This document shows, piece by piece, positions 44,734-56,315 of a stretch of DNA of 64,000 nt. Position 1 is the first letter of the stretch, and each line of letters begins with the position of its first letter. Position numbers and translations under genes: made by a program. The notes beneath the pieces were generated by a model. The model saw nothing but the letters and a program-made list of their open reading frames with translations, ran no database searches and had not been told where the DNA came from. Source of the stretch: Nemertoderma westbladi (Eukaryota; Xenacoelomorpha; Nemertodermatida; Nemertodermatidae); contig JAUCBJ010006756.1 in NCBI GenBank assembly GCA_032718475.1, positions 1 to 64,000 of the forward strand. The letters are read 5' to 3'.

Positions 44734-46231
44734 TTAGGAACCGAGAGGTTCATTACTGTAAGAATTGCTCGAGACTGGCTGGCTGGCTGGCTGACTGACT
44801 GACTAATCTACAGCCAAAACTACTCTAACGATTTTGATGAAATTTTCACAGCGGCTAGATACCGCGATTCTAAGGTCCCTGGTATGTTCCGCTATTTCGT
44901 CCATGAGCCGTGGGCTCGAAAAATAGACATAAACGAAAAAACGCCATAGGCGCAATGGTAAAATAACACCCATGACAGCTGGTGTCGTGATGAAAAATGG
45001 CTTATGTAATGCATTTCTACAGAAGGCTTAGTAATAAATCGATGAGGTTGCCAAGATTATTATACTCAGTACACCCATACTGTTTGTATAGGCCACCACT
45101 CTCTGTCAAAGCAAACATTATGAACTGGTTGGTTTAGTTTGAAATCTAATATCGCCTCAGCTGAATTACTCTTCCCAATGCAATCTATGGTAATATCTCA
45201 CTCTGCTAATGTAAGCTGAATGACTGTTACGTACACAGTGAGTTGGCTACATTAATGCCAACATTATTGCAAAATGTTTTATTGTTGGATTACTCTGTCA
45301 GTCACCCCTTCAGAACATTCTATAGGGAATTTACTTTAGTTTACTCTACTGTGCCATTCAGCTGAATGGATTTGAGCGATTGCCAAGTTACAGAGTTGGA
45401 TCATTCTCTGACCATAGGCAAAGACATCAAATCTTTTTAAAAATATACTTTTTCCATGTTTTTTTTCTGACCAAAAATTTCAAAAAAAAATTTTTCGTAG
45501 CCAGTACTGCCAATCGATTCGCCATCAAAAATAACGCAAAAAATTTTTTTTGCAAAATTTTAAATTACTGTAAATTTTTGGCGACTGGGGGGGGTCAATT
45601 TTTTTCGATCCGCTATAACTCCGGAACGCTTTGTCCAAATTCGATGGGGTTTTCATTTTTCAACTTAATTAGATGTCCTCTTTCAGCCTATCCATGTTTC
45701 CAAACCCCAAACAGCGCCGTTCAAAAAATAATTTTTTCCAGTTCTAGAATTTTACAAATTTCAAAAAAGTTTCAGTATTTTATTAACGCCTTTACGGAAT
45801 TCGATAGCGTTTTCGATTTTTATATTAAACGCAATATCCTGAATCTCACTAGCCTAGTTTCGCGTCACCAACGCCAAGACTTCATACTTTTTGAGGAAAA
45901 TTTTTCTAGAATAATTTTTATTAAATTACATTTATCGCGATTTCTTATTACTGGTTGCACATGAATTGATGGAGTTTTCAATTTATTAACTAAACACGAT
46001 ATCGCGCATCGCACCAGCGTGGTTTCGAAATTCCAAAACGAGGTCTTCACTAGTTGCAGGTCGATTTTGTTCTAGAATTGAGTAACTAATAATAGATCGA
46101 ATTTATTAATAATTATTGTATGAAATATGATTGTATTTTTACATAATTATTAGTTCTATAATAATTCTCGTTGTCTCTTTTATTTGAAATAAAAAGTCGG
46201 TTCCTTATCGGGCCGCTAGGCCCGTCACTAG
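44734..46231 (+). mobile_element. H5: beta-type Helentron-like unit without minisatellites
   Basis: About 1.5 kb. 5' TTAGGAACCGAGAGG, conserved block, complete AT-rich block (45240-46165), then directly the tail TCGGTTCCT, stem-loop CGGGCC-GCTA-GGCCCG and CACTAG. Compared with H2 and H6 it shows the form lacking both internal minisatellites. Confidence 0.65.
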
Positions 46232-47189
46232 TTAGGAACCGAGAGGTTCATTACTGTAAGAATTGCTCGTGACTGACTGGCTGGCTGACGGACTGATCTA
46301 CAGCCAAAACTACTCTAACGATTTTGATGAAATTTTCACAGCATCTAGATTCCGCGATTCTAAGGTCCCTGACATGATCGGCTACTCCGTCCATAGCCTC
46401 TGGGCTCGAAAAATAGAGATAAACGAAAAAACGCCATAGGCGCAATGGTAAAATAACCCCCATGACAGCTGGTGTCCTGATGAAAAATGGCTTATGTAAT
46501 GCATTTCTACACAAGGCTTAGTATAAATCGATGAGGTTGCCAAGATTATTGTACTTAGTACACCCATACTGTTTGTTTAGGCCCTGCACTCTCTGTCAAA
46601 GCAAATATTAACTGGTTGATTTAGTTTGTGGTTCTACACAGGCTTAGTATAAATCGATGAGGCTGCCAACTGGTTGGTTTAGTTTGCAATCTATTACCAC
46701 CTCAGCTGAATAACTCTTCCCCCTGCTGAATGACTATTAGGTATACAGTGTATGGGCTACATTAATGCCAACATTAATACTGTGGAGGCTGTATGCTTAT
46801 AAGGTGGAATGTTTACTCAGCCTTATACTGATACTCTGTAAGGCTAAGACTAACATTATAGTTTGAAATATAAAAATCACTGTTGACTGCTATGTTGTAT
46901 GTATTTAATTAAAATAATTTTCGTAGAGGGAAGTTAATTTGGGATTACTCTCTATCAGATGTAAGTAAAGCTGTTCAATGGGGTGGGTCATGGGACCCAA
47001 ATATAGTACATTATGCATGGCAAACATTAATAAAATCATTCAGTCAACCTGAAGGGTATTTGCTTTAGTTAACTCTACTGTGCGAAAAACGAATTTATAA
47101 TGTTACCCATACTTCAGGTGAATGAATTTTTAGATAATTTGTGCTGAAGGCAACGATTTCTGATATAATTAAAATACAAGACAGGGGGG

Positions 47190-47530
47190 CTTGTTTCGAT
47201 ATATGTAGTTGCGCCCTTCGAGCAGCACGTCAGTTAATCAAATAATAGACACAATGTTTGACTTTGTCCTTTCGAGCAGCACATGAGTTTTGCTTCGACC
47301 CTTCGATATATGTATTTGCGCCCTTCGAGCAGCACGTGAGTTACATCAAATAATAGACACATTGTTTGACTTTGTCCCTTCGAGCAGCACGTGAGTTTTA
47401 CTTTGACCCTTCGATATATGATGTTGCGCCCTTCGAGCAGCACGTGAGTTACATCAAATAATAGACATACTGTTTAACTTTATCCCTTCGAGCAGCACGT
47501 GAGTTTGGCTTTGACCCTTCCAGCAGCGTG
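47190..47530. repeat. CACGTG (E-box) minisatellite, copy 3
   Basis: Same units as copies 1 and 2; one unit has CACGTCAG and one CACATGAG in place of CACGTGAG, so not every palindrome is kept. Confidence 0.83.
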
Positions 47531-47534
47531 TGTC

Positions 47535-48985
47535 AATCGAGCCGAATCAAACCGATCGAGCCGAATAGAACCAATCAAGGCGATCAAGCCGAGTTGAGCC
47601 CAATCGAGTCAAACGGAGCCGAGTTGAGCCCAATCAAGCCGAGTCGAGCCAGACTGAGCCGAGTCAAGCCCAATCGAGTCGAGTCGAGCCCAATAGAGCC
47701 GAGTTGAGCCCAATCAAGCCTAGTCGAGCCCAATTGAGCCAGACCGAGGCAAGTTGAGCCCAATCGAGCCGGACTGAGTCAAGTTGAGCCAAATCAAGCC
47801 GAGTCAAGCCCAATCAATCACAATCGAGCCGATTTGAGGCCTATAGAGCTGAGTAGAGCCCAATCGAGCAGATTGAGCCGAATTGAGCCAAGTCGAGCCG
47901 GACTGAGCCAAGTCGAACCCAATCGAGCGGATTGAGCCGAATCGAGCTGATTCGAGTCAGACCGAGCTGGAGCCGAGCTCAATCAAGCCGAGTCGAGCCG
48001 TGTCACGCAAAATTGAGCTGGACTGAGTCGAGTCGAGCTCAATCAAGCCGAGTCGAGCCCAATTGCGCCGAGTCGAGCCGGATGGAGCCAAGTTGAGCCC
48101 AATCAAGCCGAGTCGAACCAGACTAAGCCGAGTCAAGCCCAATCGAATCGAGTCGAGCCCAATAGAGCCGAGTTGAGTCCAATCAAGCCTAGTCGAGCCT
48201 AATTGAGCCAGACCGAGCCAAGTCGAGCCGGACTGAGCCAAGTTGAGCCAAATCAAGCCGAATCAAGCCCAATCAATCCCAATCGAGCCGAGTCGAGCAG
48301 ATTGAGCTGAATCGAGCCCAATTGAGCCAATTCGAGCCGGACCGAGCCGAATCGAACCCAATCGAGCCGAATCAAGCTGAGTCGAGTCAGACCGAGCCGA
48401 GCCGAGCCGAGCCGAGCCTGGCCGAGCCGAGCCGAGCCGAGCCGAGGCCGAGTTGAGCCCAATTGCGCCGAGTCGAGCCGGACGGAGCCAAGTTGAGCCC
48501 AATCAAGCCGAGTCGAACCAGACTAAGCCGAGTCAAGCCCAATCGAATCGAGTCGAGCCCAATAGAGCCGAGTCGAGTCCAATCAAGCCTAGTCGAGCCC
48601 AATTGAGCCAGACCGAGCCAAGTCGAGCCAGACTGAGCCAAATCGAGCCGAATCAAGCCCAATCGAGCCGAGTCGAGCAGATTGAGCTGAATCGAGCCCA
48701 ATTGAGCCAATTCGAGCCGGACCGAGCCGAATCGAACCCAATCAAGCCGAATCAAGCTGAGTCGAGTCAGACCGAGCCGAGCCGAGCCAAGCCAAGCCGA
48801 GCTGAGCCGAGCCGAGCCAAGCCGAGCCCAATCGATCCGATTCGAGCTGGGTCACGCCAAATTGAGCCGGACTGAGTCGATCGAGCCCAATCAAGCCAAG
48901 TCAAGCCCAATCGAGCCAACCCAAGCCAATGAAGCCAAGTCGAACTGAATCGAGCCCAATCGTGCCAGACCGAGCCGAGCTCGTT
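47535..48985. repeat. CGAGCC minisatellite, copy 3 (expanded)
   Basis: 1.45 kb, the longest of the three. Two long segments (about 47985-48400 and 48430-48780) repeat each other. At about 48395-48450 and 48770-48825 the array becomes a purer 5-bp (GAGCC)n. Confidence 0.9.
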
Positions 48986-50143
48986 GTCTCTTCCATTTGA
49001 AATAAAAAGTCGGTTCCTTATCGGGCCGCTAGGCCCGTCACTAGTTAGGAACCGAGAGGTTCATTACTGTAAGAATTGTTGGCTGATTGACTGGCTGGCT
49101 GACTGACTGACTGATCTACAGCCAAAACTACTCTAATGATTTTGATGAAATTTTCAGAGCAGCTAGATACCGCGATTCTAAGGTCCCTGGCGTGATCGGC
49201 TACTCCGTCCATAGCCTCTGGGCTCGAAAAATAGAGATAAACGAAAAAACGCCATAGGCGCAATGGTAAAATAACACCAATGACAGCTGGTGTCCTGATG
49301 AAAAATGGCTTATGTAATGCAATTCTACACAAGGCTTATAAATCGATGAGGTTGCCAAGATTATTATACTTAGTACACCCATACTGTTTGTTTAGGCCCT
49401 ACCAACCACTCACCACTCTCTGGCAAAGCAAACATTAACTGGTTGGTTTAGTTTGAAATCTAGTATCGCCTCAGCTGAATAACTCTTCCCAATGCATTCT
49501 AGGGGAGTATCCAAGTTTCTCCCTCTGCTAATGTAAGCTGAATGACTGAAGTACACAGTGTGTTGGCTACATTAATGCCAACATTATTGCAAAATGTTTT
49601 AGTGTTGGATTACTCTCTGTCAGTCTCCCCTTCAGAACATTGTATAGGGAATTTACTTTAGTTTACTCTACTGTGCCATTCAGCTGAATGGATTTGAGCG
49701 ATTGCCAAGTACAGAGTTGGCATAGGCAAAGACATCAAATATTATTAAAAATATACTTTTTCCATGTTTTTTTTTCTGACCAAAAATTTCAAAAAAAAAT
49801 TTTTCGTAGCCAGTACTGCCAATCGATTCGCCATCAAAAATAACGCAAAAATTTTTTTTTCCAAAATTTTAAATTACTGTAAATTTTTGGCGACTGGGGG
49901 GGGGGGGGGTCAATTTTTTTCGATCCGCTATAACTCCGGAACGCTTTGTTCAAATTCGATGGGGTTTTCATTTTTCAACTTAATTCGATGTCCTCTTTCA
50001 GCCTATCCATATTTCGAAAACCCAAACAGCGCCGTTCAAAAATTAATTTTTTCTAGTTCTAGAATTTTACAAATTTCAAAAAAGTTGCAGTATTTTATTT
50101 ACGCCTTTACGGAATTCGATAGCGTTTTCGATTTTTATATTAA

Positions 50144-51697
50144 CCCTATTAAACCCGGGGGGGGGGGTCAATATGACCCCTCCCGTGGTTTTTTTATTAT
50201 AATTCTGAAACAAACGCAGTTGGGAATCTGAAATTTTATGACTTTTCCTAAAAATCTATTGTCTTCCTAGTAGTGAAAACCGTTTTCAAAAATATTGGGT
50301 ACTTTTCGAGTTATAGCACCATTTTTTAACCCTACTTTTGGCACTTTTTTGAGACGTTTTTTGAAAATTACATTTCATTAAATATGAATTGTAACATCTC
50401 TATTTTTGATTTACACCGGTTTTTTGGTGTTAGAAATTAGATGGAATTCATATAAATTGATTTAGAAATTTCAAACTTGTTTTTTCGGTGGGTGCCAAAT
50501 TTTGGTGCCAGCACCAAATTTTGAATTATGTCAATTTTGTAAATTGATTGTTTGAAACTTGTTTTTTACGCAATTGGGGTTTTTTGGGGTTCTGGATTCG
50601 ATGAAATATATACGAGTTGCACCAAGCGTATCAAACTTGTATTTTTCGGTGCTGTGTGCAAATTTTGGTGCTAGCACGAAATTTTGAAAATTCATTCGAT
50701 AGATAAAATTGCTTGTGACAATTTATTTCTTGCGTTTTAGAGGTTTATGGCTGTTCTGAATTCAATGGAATAAATAATTATCGAACTAGACATCTCAAAC
50801 TTATATTTTTCGGATGTGGGTGCAAAATGTGGTGCTAGCACCAAATTTTGAAAACCATCAAATATATCAATTGATTGTGTCACCTTGTTTCTTGCGTTAT
50901 ACGGGTTTGTGATGGTTCTGAATTCAATGGAATCAGTAAAAATTTCATAAGAGTTCTCAAACTGGTATTTTTCGCCAGTGGGTGAAAATTGTTGTGCCAG
51001 CACCAAATTTTGGAAAATATGCAAATTTATCAGTAGATAGTATCACCTTGTTTCTTGCGTTATACGGGTTTATGAGGGTCCTGAATCCGATGGAATCCAT
51101 AAAAACAGCACTGGACATCGCAAACTTGTACTTTTTGGTGATGGGTACGAAATTTGGTGCTAGCACCAAAATTTGCCAAATTACGCCGAAAAATACAAGT
51201 ATCAATGATCTGGCATATTAGAAATGTATTCCATTAGAATCAGCGCTCTCGAAAACCTGAAAATGTGAATTTATAGCATCGTATAAGTGAATTAAAAATT
51301 TTGTGTTCTACCTGAAAAGTGCTGGTTACTTGTTTTTTTCATTTTTTTCCTACGCAGAGAGGACTAAACGGCCATTTATAGTAATCATATCATTTTTAAA
51401 TATTTTCCAATGTATTTTGCACCCCAGAAAACCTGTATTGAAAAATAATTAGCCGAAAATGTAACTTTCAAATTTTGTGAAAATTGTGCACTACTTGTAA
51501 TTTTGGTGCTGCAATAGAACCACCCCAGTACATTTTTTCGAAAATTTTTTTTTTCGGTCGGATCCAGACAAGTGATACCTACGTACAAACAAAAAATCAG
51601 ACGTTTTCGTAAATATTTGTAGATTTTAGAGGGGGGGGGGTCAATATGACCCCCTCCCGGTATTTGTACAGCATTTTATAGCCCGGTACTAATAGGG
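50144..51697. mobile_element. piggyBac-like non-autonomous transposon (TTAA target)
   Basis: 1,554 bp starting CCCTATTA and ending TAATAGGG (perfect 8-bp inverted ends, extended imperfectly by CCGGG), with TTAA at 50140-50143 and 51698-51701. Other copies of the host block read TATTAAACGC with a single TTAA, which is the empty site. TTAA plus CCC termini is the piggyBac rule. Near each end is a G-run followed by the hairpin GGGGTCA-ATA-TGACCCC (about 50164-50181 and 51635-51652). No transposase ORF; the interior is five tandem ~161-bp repeats. Confidence 0.88.
50470..51185. repeat. five ~161-bp tandem repeats inside the piggyBac-like element
   Basis: Units begin near CAAACTTGTATTTTTCGGTG and include a TTTGGTGCTAGCACCAAATT palindrome-like core. 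Starts are at about 50470, 50632, 50796, 50957 and 51117. The GGTGCTAGCACC core is a 12-bp dyad, kept in most units. Confidence 0.85.
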
Positions 51698-52104
51698 TTA
51701 AACGCAATATCCTGAATCTCACTACCCTAGTTTCGCGTCACCAATGCCAAGACTTCATATTTTTTGAGGAAAATTTTTCTAGAATAATTTTTATTTAATT
51801 ACATTTATAGCGATTTCTTATTACTGGTTCCACATGAATTGATGGAGTTTTCAATTTATTAACTAAACACGATATCGCGCATCGCACCAGCGAGGTTTCG
51901 AAATTCCAAAACGAGGTCTTCACTAGTTGCAGGTCGATTTTGTTCTAGAATTGAGCAACTAATAATAGATCGAATTTATTAATAATTATTGTATGAAATA
52001 TGATTGTATTTTTACATAATTATTAGTTCTATACTAATTCTCGTTGTCTCTTTTATTTAAAATAAAAAGTCGGTTCCTTATCGGGCCGCTAGGCCCGTCA
52101 CTAG

Positions 52105-53597
52105 TTAGCAAGTCGTTAGACTTGATTACTGTAAGAATTGTTGACAGACTGGCTGACTGGCTGGCTGACTGGCTGGCTGACTGACTGATCTACAGCCAAA
52201 ACTGCTCTTACGTATTTGATGAAATTTTCACAGCGACTAGATACCACGATTCTAAGGTCCCTGGTATGATCGGCTACTCCGTCCATAGCCTCTGGGCTCG
52301 AAAAATAGAGATAAACGAAAAAACGTCATAGGCGCAATGGTGAAATAACACCAATGACAGCTGGTGTCCTGATGAAAAATGGCTTATGTAATGCATTTCT
52401 ACACAAGGCTTAGTAATAAATCGATGAGGTTGCCAAGATTATTATACTCAGTACAACCATACTGTTTGTATAGGCCACCACTCTCTGTCAAAGCAAACAT
52501 TAACTGGGTGGTTTAGTTTGAAATCTAATATCGCCTCAGCTGAAGTACTCTTCCTAATGCAATCTATGGGAATATCTCACTCTGCTAATGTAAGCTGAAT
52601 GACTGTTACGTACACAGTGAGTTGGCTACATTAATGCCAACATTATTGCAAAATGTTTTATTGTTGGATTACTCTCTGTCAGACTCCCCTTCAGAACATT
52701 GTATAGGGAATTTACTTTAGTTTACTCTACTGTGCCATTCAGCTGAATGGATTTGAGCGATTGCCAAGTTACAGAGTTGGATCATTCTCTGACCATAGGC
52801 AAAGACATCAAATCTTTTTAAAAATGTTTTTTTTTCTGACCAAAAATTTAAAAAAAAAATTTTTCGTAGCCAGTACTGCCAATCGATTCGCCATCAAAAA
52901 TAACGCAAAAATTTTTTTTGCAAAATTTTAAATTACTGTAAATTTTTGGCGACTGGGGGGGTCAATTTTTTTCGATCCGCTATAACTCCGGAACGCTTTG
53001 TCCAAATTCGATGGGGTTTTCATTTTTCAACTTAATTCGATGTCCTCTTTCAGCCTATCCATGTTTCGAAACCCCAAACAGCGCCGTTCAAAAATTAATT
53101 TTTTCTAGTTCTAGAATTTTACAAATTTCAAAAAAGTTGCAGTATTTTATAAACGCCTTTACGGAATTCGATAGCGTTTTCGATTTTTATATTAAACGCA
53201 ATATCCTGAATCTCACTAGCCTAGTTTCGCGTCACCAATGCCAAGACTTCATACTTTTTGAGGAAAATCTTTCTAGAATAATTTTTATTTAATTACATTT
53301 ATCGCGATTTCTTATTACTGGTTGCACATGAATTGATGGAGTTTTCAATTTATTAACTAAACTCGATATCGCGCATCGCACCAGCGTGGTTTCGAAATTC
53401 CAAAACGAGGTCTTCACTAGTTGCAGGTCGATTTTGTTCTAGAATTGAGCAACTAATAATAGATCGAATTTATTAATAATTATTGTATGAAATATGATTG
53501 TATTTTTACATAATTATTAGTTCTGTACTAATTCTCGTTGTCTCTTTTCTTTAAAATAAAAAGTCGGTTCCTTATCGGGCCGCTAGGCCCGTCAATA
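52105..53597 (+). mobile_element. H8: hybrid alpha-5'/beta-3' Helentron-like unit
   Basis: About 1.5 kb. The 5' end is alpha (TTAGCAAGTCG, hairpin CAAGTC-GTTA-GACTTG), but the 3' end is beta (TCGGTTCCT, CGGGCC-GCTA-GGCCCG), so its subterminal repeats do not match. The final tetranucleotide is ATAG rather than CTAG. It contains the conserved block and a complete AT-rich block (52620-53530). Confidence 0.62.
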
Positions 53598-53957
53598 GTA
53601 TAGTTTATGCAGATTGGACACTGTTGAAATCACTTGAACAACGAATTGGTGGGTGCTACACAACCCAATTGCTATCAATATTGTTATTGTAATAATTCAC
53701 GCGCCTATACTATACAGGGCAGGAAGCCTAATAACGAAAAACGCAGAGCGGAACATTGGGCAAAGTACCTTCTGTCCATTATTATTTTTAAATAGATTAC
53801 GCGCCTATGCAGGGCAGCCTAATAATGAAAAACGCAAAATAAAACATTGAGCAAAGTACACAATAGTAGTATATTGTATTTTAAAAAAACACTGTTTTAA
53901 AAAATGCAACTTCTACAATTCTTAACAAAATAAAGCAAAACAAACAAACGTGAGAAA
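53598..53957. other. non-repeat spacer before the satellite, copy 1
   Basis: About 360 bp with no credible gene. It contains two ~105-bp diverged repeats sharing ACGCGCCTAT...CAGGGCAG, GCCTAATAA(C/T)GAAAAACGCA and AACATTG(G/A)GCAAAGTAC. The small ORF across it (65 residues) is present in both spacer copies but has no recognisable feature. Confidence 0.7.
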
Positions 53958-55945
53958 TAAGGACATCTATGATGAATCCGTTCATCATCCATGATGGATC
54001 CGTCCATTATCCATGATGGATCCGTCCATTATCCATGATGGATCCGCCCAACATCCATGATGAATCCGTTCATCATCCATGATGGATCCGTCCATTATCC
54101 ATGATGGATCCGTCCATTATCCATGATGGATCCGCCCAACATCCATGATGGATCCGTCCAATAGAATCCGTTCATTATCCATGATGGATCCGTCCAATAT
54201 CCATGATGGATCCGCCCAACATCCATGATGGATCCGCCCAACATCCATGATGGATCCGTCCAATAGAATCCGTTCATTATCCATGATGGATCCGCCCAAC
54301 ATTCATGATGGATCCGCCCAACATTCATGATGGATCCGCCCAACATCCATGATGGATCCGTCCAACATTCATGATGGATCCGCCCAACATCCATGATGGA
54401 TCCGTCCAATATCCATGATGGATCCGTCCATTATCCATGATGGATCCGCCCAACATCCATGATGGATCCGTCCATTATCCATGATGGATCCGCCCAACAT
54501 CCATGATGGATCCGTCCAATAGAATCCGTTCATCATCCATGATTTATCCGTCCATTATCCATGATGGATCCGCCCAACATCCATGATGGATCCGTCCATT
54601 ATCCATGATGGATCCGCCCAACATCCATGATGGATCCGTCCAATAGAATCCGTTCATCATCCATGATTTATCCGTCCATTATCCATGATGGATCCGTCCA
54701 ACATCCATGATGGATCCGTCCATTATCCATGATGGATCCGCCCAACATCCATGATGGATCCGTCCAATAGAATCCGTTCATCATCCATGATTTATCCGTC
54801 CATTATCCATGATGGATCCGCCCAACATTCATGATGGATCCGCCCAACATCCATGATGGATCCGCCCAACATCCATGATGGATCCGCCCAACATTCATGA
54901 TGGATCCGCCCAACATCCATGATGGATCCGCCCAACATTCATGATGGATCCGCCCAACATCCATGATGGATCCGCCCAACATTCATGATGGATCCGCCCA
55001 ACATCCATGATGGATCCGCCCAACATCCATGATGGATCCGCCCAACATCCATGATGGATCCGTCCAATAGAATCCGTTCATCATCCATGATTTATCCGTC
55101 CATTATCCATGATGGATCCGTCCATTATCCATGATGGATCCGTCCATTATCCATGATGGATCCGTCCAATAGAATCCGTTCATCATCCATGATTTATCCG
55201 TCCATTATCCATGATGGATCCGCCCAACATCCATGATGGATCCGTCCATTATCCATGATGGATCCGCCCAACATCCATGATGGATCCGTCCAATAGAATC
55301 CGTTCATCATCCATGATTTATCCGTCCATTATCCATGATGGATCCGTCCAACATCCATGATGGATCCGTCCATTATCCATGATGGATCCGCCCAACATCC
55401 ATGATGGATCCGTCCAATAGAATCCGTTCATCATCCATGATTTATCCGTCCATTATCCATGATGGATCCGCCCAACATCCATGATGGATCCGCCCAACAT
55501 CCATGATGGATCCGCCCAACATCCATGATGGATCCGTCCAATAGAATCCGTTCATCATCCATGATTTATCCGTCCATTATCCATGATGGATCCGCCCAAC
55601 ATCCATGATGGATCCGCCCAACATCCATGATGGATCCGTCCATTATCCATGATGGATCCGCCCAACATCCATGATGGATCCGTCCAATAGAATCCGTTCA
55701 TCATCCATGATTTATCCGTCCAACATTCATGATGGATCCGCCCAACATCCATGATGGATCCGCCCAACATCCATGATGGATCCGTCCAATAGAATCCGTT
55801 CATCATCCATGATTTATCCGTCCATTATCCATGATGGATCCGTCCAACATTCATGATGGATCCGTCCAATAGAATCCGTTCATCATCCATGATTTATCCG
55901 TCCATTATCCATGATGGATCCGCCCAACATCCATGATGGATCCGT
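53958..55945. repeat. 22-bp GGATCC satellite, array 1
   Basis: Unit CATGATGGATCCGTCCATTATC with variants CGCCCAACATC, CGTCCAATATC and CGCCCAACATT in the second half. Units are grouped by a 36-bp variant containing AATAGAATCCGTTCATCATC, followed by a unit with TTTATCC in place of GGATCC. The dyad ATCCAT-G-ATGGAT spans each unit junction. Minus-strand ORFs through it are artefacts: three units make 66 bp, that is 22 codons without stops. Confidence 0.95.
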
Positions 55946-56315
55946 CCCGTCAATAGTATAGTTTATGCAGATTGGACACTGTTGAAATCACTTGAACAAC
56001 GAATTGGTGGGTGCTACACAACCCAATTGCTATCAATATTGTTATTGTAATAATTCACGCGCCTATACTATACAGGGCAGGAAGCCTAATAACGAAAAAC
56101 GCAGAGCGGAACATTGGGCAAAGTACCTTCTGTACATTATTATTTTTAAATAGATTACGCGCCTATGCAGGGCAGCCTAATAATGAAAAACGCAAAATAA
56201 AACATTGAGCAAAGTACACAATAGTAGTATATTGTATTTTAAAAAAACACTGTTTTAAAAAATGCAACTTCTACAATTCTTAACAAAATAAAGCAAAACA
56301 AACAAACGTGAGAAA
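55946..56315. other. non-repeat spacer, copy 2 (start of second duplication copy)
   Basis: Near-identical to 53588-53957 (one visible substitution, CTGTACATT for CTGTCCATT). The following satellite up to about 56760 also parallels 53958-54410 in variant order, so the duplication extends into the array. Confidence 0.85.

Larger units (their letters stand above)
46232..49044 (+). mobile_element. H6: beta-type unit with minisatellites
   Basis: 2.8 kb. 5' TTAGGAACCGAGAGG and 3' TCGGTTCCT, stem-loop, CACTAG. The interior has the conserved block, one alpha-type ~250-bp repeat (about 46770-46880), a stretch shared with H3, then the E-box and CGAGCC arrays. The content mixes alpha and beta modules, which implies recombination among family members. 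Confidence 0.65.
49045..52104 (+). mobile_element. H7: beta-type unit carrying a piggyBac-like insertion
   Basis: 5' TTAGGAACCGAGAGG and 3' TCGGTTCCT, stem-loop CGGGCC-GCTA-GGCCCG, CACTAG at 52104. Without the insertion at 50144-51697 (plus TTAA) it is about 1.5 kb, like H5. The AT-rich block resumes in register on both sides of the insertion. Confidence 0.65.
53588..55945. repeat. 2,358-bp tandem duplication, first copy
   Basis: CCCGTCAATAGTATAG and the following ~360-bp spacer recur at 55946 on. The second copy is joined to satellite (GGATCCGTCCCGTCAATAG) at a short CCGTC match, pointing to duplication through microhomology or unequal exchange. Confidence 0.85.
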
